Shown here: positions 6,421 to 11,627 of the stretch, piece after piece
How positions within the stretch are numbered: the stretch's first letter is position 1
Layout: each line of letters begins with the position of its first letter
Assembly: GCA_022792755.1 (NCBI GenBank)
Contig: JAAWBP010000056.1
Location: 1 to 11,627, forward strand
Reading direction: 5' to 3'
DNA: 11,627 nt
Source of the DNA: Oscillospiraceae bacterium
GTDB lineage: Bacteria > Bacillota > Clostridia > Oscillospirales > Ruminococcaceae
Translations under genes and position numbers: made by a program
The notes under the pieces: model-generated
What the model was told of the DNA's origin: nothing
What the model saw: the letters and a program-made list of their open reading frames with translations, nothing else
The model's database searches: none

Positions 6421-7545
6421 ATGTATAATGAAAAAGTGTGCGGAATCCTTTTTTCCAATACCCATGACGATATCATTACAGACCTGACGGAAAAAAGAAC
6501 CCTTGGTTCGGTGCCGTTTGGCGGCCGTTACCGTTTAATCGACTTCCCGCTGTCCAATATGGTGCGCTCCGGGATCAGCCAGGTCGGGGTTATCACAAAG
6601 TATAATTACCAGTCGTTGATCGACCATCTCGGTTCCGGCCGCGAGTGGGATCTCACAAGGAAGGTGGGGGGGCTGCATATCCTGCCGCCCTTCGGTAACA
6701 CCACCCACGACGGTATCTACCGCGGAAAGCTGGAGGCGCTGCGGGGCGCTCTGGATTACTTGACCCATTCCAAGTGCAAGTATGTTTTGATGTCCGACTG
6801 CAACATCATCTCCAACATGGACTATACGCCGCTGGTGGAGTACCACATCCAAAAGGGTGCGGATATCACCCTGATGTATAAAACAGTCAACGTGTCGGAG
6901 GAAGAGGCGGCGGTCAGCACCCTCGTGAAGCTTGACAATACCGGGCGGGTCTGCGACGTCATGATCGATCCCAAAACTGAAGGGATGAACCAGCTCTGCC
7001 TTGACGTTTACGTCGCTGAAAAGGATTTGCTGGTCGACCTGATCCGGGAGGCCAGTGCCAAAGGGGAGGTCAGCTTCGACCGGAGCGTCCTTCAGGGGAA
7101 AAAGGACAGCTTAAAGATTTATGGGTATGGATATGATGGCTTCATCGAGGATATCTATACGATGCAGAGTTATTACCGGGCGAATATGGATCTTCTTAAC
7201 CCAGAGGCGCGAAAGGTGTTGTTTCCTGCCGATCGCCCGGTTTACACCAAAATTCGCGATGAGGTTCCTGTAAAATATGGGATAGACGCAGTTACGAAAA
7301 ATTCCCTGATTGCCGACGGCTGCATCATTGAAGGCGACGTGGAAAACTGTATTCTGTTCCGCGGCGTCATCGTCAAGCCGGGCGCCAGGGTCAAAAACTC
7401 TATTATCATGCAGGGCTCAGTCATCGGTTCCAAATGCGAAGTGAGCCATGTAATTGCGGACAAAAATGTCGTCTTTAATGATTACCGGGTTGTGACCGGC
7501 ACCATCGACTATCCAGTTTACCTTGCCAAAGGCTCGAGAGTGTGA
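6421..7545 (+). CDS. glgD: GlgD, non-catalytic partner subunit of ADP-glucose pyrophosphorylase
   Basis: A 374-residue GlgC paralogue. The overall fold is kept: VPFGGRYRLIDFPLSNMV matches the GlgC segment, MSDCNIISNMDY matches the GDHIYKMDY region, and the C-terminal beta helix is present. Catalytic features are gone. The nucleotide loop GGQGSRL of GlgC is replaced by CGILFSNTHDD (7-17), and the EKP lysine motif is replaced by MIDPKTEG. In other Firmicutes such GlgD proteins are known to be inactive alone but to raise GlgC activity in a GlgC/GlgD complex; that role is inferred here from the motif losses and adjacency. ATG 6421 is chosen over an in-frame ATG at 6385 that overlaps glgC, because AAGGAAGGGCGG (6401-6412) precedes it and the MYNEKVCGILF start aligns with the beginning of GlgC. 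Confidence 0.95.
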   Translation: MYNEKVCGILFSNTHDDIITDLTEKRTLGSVPFGGRYRLIDFPLSNMVRSGISQVGVITKYNYQSLIDHLGSGREWDLTRKVGGLHILPPFGNTTHDGIYRGKLEALRGALDYLTHSKCKYVLMSDCNIISNMDYTPLVEYHIQKGADITLMYKTVNVSEEEAAVSTLVKLDNTGRVCDVMIDPKTEGMNQLCLDVYVAEKDLLVDLIREASAKGEVSFDRSVLQGKKDSLKIYGYGYDGFIEDIYTMQSYYRANMDLLNPEARKVLFPADRPVYTKIRDEVPVKYGIDAVTKNSLIADGCIIEGDVENCILFRGVIVKPGARVKNSIIMQGSVIGSKCEVSHVIADKNVVFNDYRVVTGTIDYPVYLAKGSRV

Positions 7546-7583
7546 CGGGAATCCCGGGGACGTGTATGGGAAAGGTTGGTTGA

Positions 7584-9005
7584 ATGATGAAAGTTTTGTA
7601 CGCGACAAGTGAAGCGATCCCGTTAATCGCATCCGGCGGATTGGCCGATGTGGCGGGCGCTCTTCCAAAGGCAATCCGCAACCGCAAGATTGCCTGCCGG
7701 GTGGTTCTCCCCCTTTATCAGGACATCAAGGAGGAATACCGCAGCAAGTTTAAGTACATTGCTAATTTTTATGTAGATGTCTCTTGGCGCAGGCAGTACT
7801 GCGGTGTTTTTGAGTATAACCACAACGGCGTTATCTACTATCTGCTGGACAACGAGTATTACTTCAAACGGCCCGGGCTCTACGGTTACTACGATGATGC
7901 GGAGCGCTTTGCCTTTTTCTCGAGGGCGATCCTGGAGATGCTCCGCTACATCGACTACAAGCCCGATATCATCCACGCCAACGACTGGCAGACCGCGCTG
8001 GTCTCGGTCTACTATAAGCTGTTCTACCAGCATCAGGAAGGGTACGACAACATCAGGAATATCTTTACGATACATAATATCCAGTATCAGGGGAAATACG
8101 GGCTGGATATTTTGGAGCCGGTTCTCGGCATTCCGAAAGCCCAGCTCAGCCTTGTGGAGAACGACGGCTGCGTCAACCTGATGAAAGGCGCAATCCAGGT
8201 GGCGGATAAGGTGACGACGGTCAGCCCCTCTTATGCGGAAGAAATCCTGACCTCCTGGTATTCCCATGGCTTGGATTCCATCCTCAATGCAAACCGTTAT
8301 AAGCTCTGCGGCATCCTGAACGGAATTGATGCCGCCCGCTTTGATCCGGAAAGCGACGAGGAGATTTACGAAAACTTTTCTGCATCCGATTTGAGCGGCA
8401 AGAAGGCCAACAAGGAAGCGCTTTTAGAGGAGTTAGGGCTTTCAGACGACGGTTCGCCCGTCCTCTCCATGGTCACCCGGCTGGTCGAACACAAGGGGGT
8501 TGATTTGGTCCGCGCGGTGTTTGACGATATCATTGCAGAAGGGTATAAGGTCGTGATCCTCGGCTCAGGCGACAAGGAGTATGAAGATTTCTTCTCCGCC
8601 ATGAAGGGGAGGTATCCGGACAGGGTTGCTTTGGTGCTGGGCTTTATTCCGGCTTTGGCGAAGAAAATATACGCTGCGAGCGATATGTTCTTGATGCCGT
8701 CTAAAAGCGAGCCGTGCGGTCTGGCACAGATGATTTCCCTGCGGTATGGAACGATTCCGATCGTCCGGGAAACAGGTGGTCTGCGTGACAGCATCTTCGA
8801 CTGCGGCTCGCTTTCCGGAAACGGTTTTACCTTTAAGAGCTACAATGCCTATGACATGCTGGATGCGATCCGCCGTGCGAAATATCTTTATTATGATAAG
8901 CCCAACTGGGAAGGCCTCATGCGGCACGCGATCGGCTGTGACAACTCCTGGAAAAAGTCGGCGGCATCTTATGTCGATCTCTATAAAGAGGTTGTCGGTG
9001 AATAA
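7584..9005 (+). CDS. glgA: Glycogen synthase GlgA (ADP-glucose type, GT5)
   Basis: A 473-residue family 5 glycosyltransferase that transfers glucose from ADP-glucose to the non-reducing end of an alpha-1,4 glucan. The length matches the usual 475-480 residues. The N-terminal Rossmann domain has SGGLADVAGALP, HANDWQTAL and FTIHNIQYQG (His164, Asn165). The C-terminal domain has VTRLVEHKG with Arg299 and Lys304, and PSKSEPCGL with Glu376, corresponding to the phosphate-binding and catalytic residues of the family. One oddity is that the lysine of the KxGGL donor-binding motif is Ala16 here (ASGGL). Two ATGs are adjacent at 7584 and 7587; 7584 fits GGGAAAGG (7568-7575) with an 8-nt spacer. It is the last gene of the operon, 38 nt after glgD, ending before the palindromic terminator at 9058-9106. 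Confidence 0.96.
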   Translation: MMKVLYATSEAIPLIASGGLADVAGALPKAIRNRKIACRVVLPLYQDIKEEYRSKFKYIANFYVDVSWRRQYCGVFEYNHNGVIYYLLDNEYYFKRPGLYGYYDDAERFAFFSRAILEMLRYIDYKPDIIHANDWQTALVSVYYKLFYQHQEGYDNIRNIFTIHNIQYQGKYGLDILEPVLGIPKAQLSLVENDGCVNLMKGAIQVADKVTTVSPSYAEEILTSWYSHGLDSILNANRYKLCGILNGIDAARFDPESDEEIYENFSASDLSGKKANKEALLEELGLSDDGSPVLSMVTRLVEHKGVDLVRAVFDDIIAEGYKVVILGSGDKEYEDFFSAMKGRYPDRVALVLGFIPALAKKIYAASDMFLMPSKSEPCGLAQMISLRYGTIPIVRETGGLRDSIFDCGSLSGNGFTFKSYNAYDMLDAIRRAKYLYYDKPNWEGLMRHAIGCDNSWKKSAASYVDLYKEVVGE

Positions 9006-9057
9006 ATAATGCTGTAAAAGACGAAGAATTTTAATCGGCCCTTTTATGAGCAAAAAT

Positions 9058-9106
9058 GGTATAAGAAGAACGCCTCCATTTTGAATGGAGGCGTTCTTCT
9101 TATACC
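9058..9106. terminator. Perfect 23-bp inverted repeat, bidirectional terminator of glgA and rex
   Basis: Bases 9058-9080 are the exact reverse complement of 9084-9106, with a TTG loop. The core GAACGCCTCCATT/AATGGAGGCGTTC is followed in each direction by T-rich TTCTTATACC, whose partner on the other arm is A-rich, so one element can serve both the glgA (+) and rex (-) transcripts. The rex stop codon begins at 9107, right at its edge. Confidence 0.85.
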
Positions 9107-9748
9107 TTATTTAAAAATTTCATTGACTCGGTAGCAAAGGGTCATCAGGCTATCGCTCAGATGTACGTTTTCGACGACGATATCGTCGTAGCTGAGGGTT
9201 AGGTCAAAGTGGCTGAAATTCCAAAACCCTTTGATCCCGAGAGCGACCAGCCGCTCGGCGATCGCCTGCGCCGACTCCTTTGGAATACAGAGCACCGCAA
9301 TCTTCGGCGGATCGTCTTTACAGAATTCCTCAATTTCGTCGCTGTGGCGGATTACCACCCCGCCAATTTTTGTCCCGATCAGTTCCGGATTGATATCAAA
9401 CGCGCCGACCAGCTTAAACCCGCGCTTTTCAAAATCGATGTGATTTGCAATCGCCTCCCCGAGATTCCCCACGCCGATGAGAATGCAGTTCTGAATTTTG
9501 TTCAGCCCGAGGATGTTAGCGATCTCTTCATGCAGGTCCTTAACATTGTACCCATACCCCTGCTGCCCGAAGCCGCCAAAACAGTTGAGATCCTGACGGA
9601 TCTGCGAGGCGGTGAGCTGCATCATATCGGAAAGCTCCCGGGAGGAAATCCGCGTTTTTCCGTCTTTGAGCAGTTCGCTCAAAAAACGGTAATACCGCGG
9701 AAGCCGCCGGACAACCGAAATGGAGACCGCAGAGGATTTATTGGACAT
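9107..9748 (-). CDS. rex: Redox-sensing transcriptional repressor Rex
   Basis: A 213-residue Rex protein, the normal length. Rex dimers bind DNA when NADH is low and release it when NADH/NAD+ rises, controlling fermentation and electron-transfer genes. The N-terminal winged helix-turn-helix (about 10-80) contains LPRYYRFL, TASQIRQDLNCFGGFG and GYGYNV. The Rossmann NAD(H)-binding domain has GVGNLGEA (92-99), with FDIN (Asp119) at the end of the next strand where the adenosine ribose is held. The C-terminal domain-swapped helix ends with SLMTLCYRVNEIFK. An in-frame GTG at 9760 would add four residues, but ATG 9748 is preferred because AAAGGTGG lies 8 nt upstream. It is convergent with glgA and 132 nt downstream of icd on the same strand. 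No Rex-type operator (TTGTTAA-N4-TTAACAA class) was recognised by eye in its leader. Confidence 0.96.
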   Translation of the reverse strand: MSNKSSAVSISVVRRLPRYYRFLSELLKDGKTRISSRELSDMMQLTASQIRQDLNCFGGFGQQGYGYNVKDLHEEIANILGLNKIQNCILIGVGNLGEAIANHIDFEKRGFKLVGAFDINPELIGTKIGGVVIRHSDEIEEFCKDDPPKIAVLCIPKESAQAIAERLVALGIKGFWNFSHFDLTLSYDDIVVENVHLSDSLMTLCYRVNEIFK

Positions 9749-9837
9749 AGGGAAAGCCACCTTTCGTAAAATAGGCTAAGCAGCAATCCATAGCGAATGG
9801 GGAGCGGGGGTGGGTGTCTGTGAATTACTGAGGTAGA

Positions 9838-9868
9838 GCGGGAGCTTCCGATGTCAGAAGTCTCCCGC
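9838..9868 (-). terminator. Hairpin between icd and rex, without a T-tract
   Basis: GCGGGAG-CTTC (9838-9848) pairs with GAAG-t-CTCCCGC (9857-9868, one bulged T) around an 8-base loop, 13 nt past the icd stop codon. The bases following it on the minus strand (TCTACCTCAG) are not a U-tract, so it may be a leaky terminator or a 3'-end stabilising stem that uncouples icd from rex. The stretch from here to the rex start also has a C-rich segment on the minus strand (9799-9814) and no clear -35/-10 pair. Confidence 0.45.
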
Positions 9869-9880
9869 ATCACTGAAATA

Positions 9881-11092
9881 TCAGAGCAATTTTTCTAAAC
9901 GCAGGCCGATCTCTTTCAAAAATGTTTCGGTGTCAACTTTCTTCTTGTTTTCTAAAGAAGAGAGAATGTAAAGATCGCCGGTCATGACGCCGTCCTCAAT
10001 AGTCTGAACGGTCGCCTGCTCTAGCTTGTCGGCAAAACCCGCGAGCTCTGCGCTGTGATCCAATTCACCGCGTTTGCGCAGCGCGCCGCTCCAGGCAAAG
10101 ATCGTCGCAACCGAGTTGGTCGAGGTCGGCTCGCCCTTTAAGTATTTGTAATAGTGGCGGGTAACGGTCCCGTGAGCCGCTTCATATTCATAAACGCCGT
10201 CCGGTGAAACGAGGACGGAGGTCATCATGCCGAGACTGCCGAAGGCGGTCGCAACCATATCGGACATGACGTCGCCGTCATAGTTTTTACAAGCCCAGAT
10301 GTAACCTCCCTCCGAGCGGACGGTGCGGGCGACGACGTCGTCGATCAGGGTGTAGAAATACTCAATCCCCGCCTGCTCGAATTTCTCTTTATAATCCGTG
10401 TCGAAGATTTCCTGGAAAATGTCTTTGAAGCGATGGTCGTATTTTTTGGAGATGGTGTCCTTCGTCGCAAACCAAACATCCTGCTTGACGTCCAGTGCGT
10501 AGTTGAAGCAGGCGCGGGCAAAGCTGGCGATGCTGCTATCCAGATTGTGGACGCCCTGAACGACGCCGGGGGTCTTGTATTCGTGGATCAGCTGGCGGGT
10601 CTCGTTCCCGTCCTTGTCGGTGATGACGATCTCGGCTTTGGAGCCGGCCTCTACTGTCATCTCAGAGTTTTTATAGATATCGCCGTAAGCGTGGCGGGCG
10701 ATGGTGATCGGCTTCGTCCAGGTGGGGATGTAAGAGGAAATCCCCTTGACGATGATCGGGCTTCTGAAAACGGTTCCGTCCAGAATTGCCCGGATGGTGC
10801 CGTTCGGGGATTTCCACATCTCGGAGAGCTGGTACTCCTCGACCCGCTGGGCGTTCGGGGTGATAGTCGCGCACTTGACCGCAACGCCGTACTTTTTCGT
10901 GGCGTTTGCCGAGTCGACTGTAACCTGATCCTTCGTCTCCTCCCGGTGCTTCAGGCCGAGATCGTAGTATTCCGTGTTCAGATCGATGTACGGAGTGAGC
11001 AGGATGTCCTTAATCATCTTCCAGATCACGCGGGTCATTTCGTCCCCGTCCATCTCGACCAAGGGCGTTTTCATCTGAATTTTATCTGCCAT
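9881..11092 (-). CDS. icd: NADP-dependent isocitrate dehydrogenase, eukaryote-like type
   Basis: A 403-residue enzyme that converts isocitrate and NADP+ to 2-oxoglutarate, CO2 and NADPH. It resembles animal cytosolic IDH1 along its whole length rather than the E. coli Icd type. Substrate residues line up one position after the human numbering: KSPNGTIR gives Ser95 and Arg101, DGTVFR gives Arg110, and ARHAYGD gives Arg133 (human Arg132). WACKNYDGDVMSDMVA carries the metal-binding aspartates. AAHGTVTRHY keeps the Arg-His pair that human IDH1 uses to hold the NADP 2'-phosphate, so NADP is the likely cofactor. ATG 11092 is supported by AGGAGG (11101-11106) 8 nt upstream. The gap to the upstream aconitase gene is only 38 nt, so the two form an operon that makes 2-oxoglutarate, probably for glutamate. 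Confidence 0.96.
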   Translation of the reverse strand: MADKIQMKTPLVEMDGDEMTRVIWKMIKDILLTPYIDLNTEYYDLGLKHREETKDQVTVDSANATKKYGVAVKCATITPNAQRVEEYQLSEMWKSPNGTIRAILDGTVFRSPIIVKGISSYIPTWTKPITIARHAYGDIYKNSEMTVEAGSKAEIVITDKDGNETRQLIHEYKTPGVVQGVHNLDSSIASFARACFNYALDVKQDVWFATKDTISKKYDHRFKDIFQEIFDTDYKEKFEQAGIEYFYTLIDDVVARTVRSEGGYIWACKNYDGDVMSDMVATAFGSLGMMTSVLVSPDGVYEYEAAHGTVTRHYYKYLKGEPTSTNSVATIFAWSGALRKRGELDHSAELAGFADKLEQATVQTIEDGVMTGDLYILSSLENKKKVDTETFLKEIGLRLEKLL

Positions 11093-11130
11093 CTGTCAAA
11101 CCTCCTGTCATTTTGAGAGATTCACTTACA

Positions 11131-11627
11131 TTAGTTCTGCGCTTTGGTGTAGTTGAGCAGCCCTCCCGCGAGGAGGATTTCCTTCGCACGGCCGGACAGA
11201 TCGTAAACCGCCTCGTAGCACTCCCCAGTCGTCAGGTTTTTCACCGTCAGCGGGGCGTCTGCCTTGATGCTTTCACGGATGTGTTCAATGCACAGGCTGT
11301 CCCCCTGGGAAATCCTGTCGTAGTCCGCTTCGTCTTTGAAGGTGAGCGGCAGGATCCCGGCGTTGACCAGATTGGAACGGTGGATGCGGGCAAAGCTCTT
11401 GACCAGCACGGCCTTGATCCCGAGATAGAGCGGGACGAGGGCGGCGTGCTCGCGGGAAGACCCCTGCCCGTAGTTCGCCCCGCCGACGACGATCCCTTTC
11501 CCCGCGGCCTTCGCGCGCTCCGCAAAGGTCGTGTCGCAGACTGCAAAGCAGTACTGGGAAAGGTAAGGGATGTTGGAGCGGTAGGGGAGGATTTTCGCCC
11601 CGGCGGGCATGATGTGGTCGGTGGTGA
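11131..11627 (-). CDS. Aconitate hydratase, C-terminal swivel domain (partial)
   Basis: The frame is open from the window edge to a TAA at 11131-11133 and gives about 164 residues. It begins in TTDHIMPAG, a segment typical of aconitases just before the swivel domain. GGANYGQGSSREHAAL contains the Ser-Arg pair that binds the substrate carboxylates, and KSFARIHRSNLVNAGILPLTF is the conserved stretch of domain 4. The catalytic 4Fe-4S cysteines are in the part outside the window. The enzyme interconverts citrate and isocitrate in the cytosol. The compact C-terminus suggests the smaller single-chain clostridial/Aquifex type (about 640 residues) rather than the large AcnA type, but with the N-terminus missing this is inference. 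A 3-isopropylmalate dehydratase small subunit is less likely because the sequence continues upstream of the swivel domain and icd follows. Confidence 0.9.
   Translation of the reverse strand, partial: TTDHIMPAGAKILPYRSNIPYLSQYCFAVCDTTFAERAKAAGKGIVVGGANYGQGSSREHAALVPLYLGIKAVLVKSFARIHRSNLVNAGILPLTFKDEADYDRISQGDSLCIEHIRESIKADAPLTVKNLTTGECYEAVYDLSGRAKEILLAGGLLNYTKAQN

Noticed and set aside
5577..6476. 299-codon open frame on the minus strand inside glgC
   Set aside because: Antisense shadow of glgC; His/Arg-rich translation without any domain.
9799..9814. G-quadruplex in the rex leader region
   Set aside because: Only three G-runs of three or more are present, so a standard three-tier quadruplex cannot form within this segment.
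9749..9880. Possible Rex operator for autoregulation
   Set aside because: Only a partial TGTGAATTA-like half site is present near 9819; no second half at the right spacing.
10433..11116. 227-codon open frame on the plus strand inside icd
   Set aside because: Antisense shadow of icd; Asp/Gly/Val-rich low-complexity translation typical of such shadows.

Overview
The window looks like part of the chromosome of a Gram-positive anaerobe of the class Clostridia (Oscillospiraceae-like; this is inference). The reasons are the gene order glgB-glgC-glgD-glgA with the Firmicutes-specific GlgD partner, a clostridial-type Rex repressor, strong AGGAGG-like ribosome binding sites and a moderately GC-rich composition. 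No mobile element, CRISPR array, tRNA or rRNA gene is visible.

Layout. Positions 1-171 hold the 3' end of a gene ending in a response-regulator receiver domain, followed by a GC-rich hairpin. A PhzF-family isomerase gene (259-1029, +) comes next and ends in a strong intrinsic terminator (1077-1120). Facing it is a 14-helix polysaccharide flippase gene (1214-2626, -). The 572 bases between the flippase and glgB start codons (2627-3198) contain no convincing protein gene. They hold an AT-rich divergent promoter region: a TTGAAA-N17-TATGAT promoter for glgB on the + strand and an extended -10 promoter on the - strand. Downstream of the latter is a roughly 197-nt block (2655-2851) whose two ends pair in a long closing stem around several nested helices. 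This is the most interesting object in the window, a probable structured non-coding RNA or long structured leader. The raiA RNA class is my first guess for its identity, unproven.

Positions 3199-9005 form a compact glycogen synthesis operon: branching enzyme (glgB), ADP-glucose pyrophosphorylase catalytic subunit (glgC), its degenerate partner (glgD) and glycogen synthase (glgA), with gaps of 20, 19 and 38 nt. GlgC/GlgD make ADP-glucose, GlgA extends alpha-1,4 chains and GlgB adds alpha-1,6 branches. The operon ends in a perfect 23-bp inverted repeat shared with the convergent rex gene (9107-9748, -), which encodes the NADH/NAD+-sensing repressor.

Upstream of rex on the same strand are an eukaryote-like NADP-dependent isocitrate dehydrogenase gene (icd, 9881-11092, -) and the end of an aconitase gene that runs off the window edge (11131-11627, -). 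Aconitase and Icd together turn citrate into 2-oxoglutarate, which in such anaerobes feeds glutamate synthesis. The neighbourhood combines carbon storage, the oxidative TCA arm and a redox sensor, but I saw no clear Rex operator, so direct Rex control remains a hypothesis.
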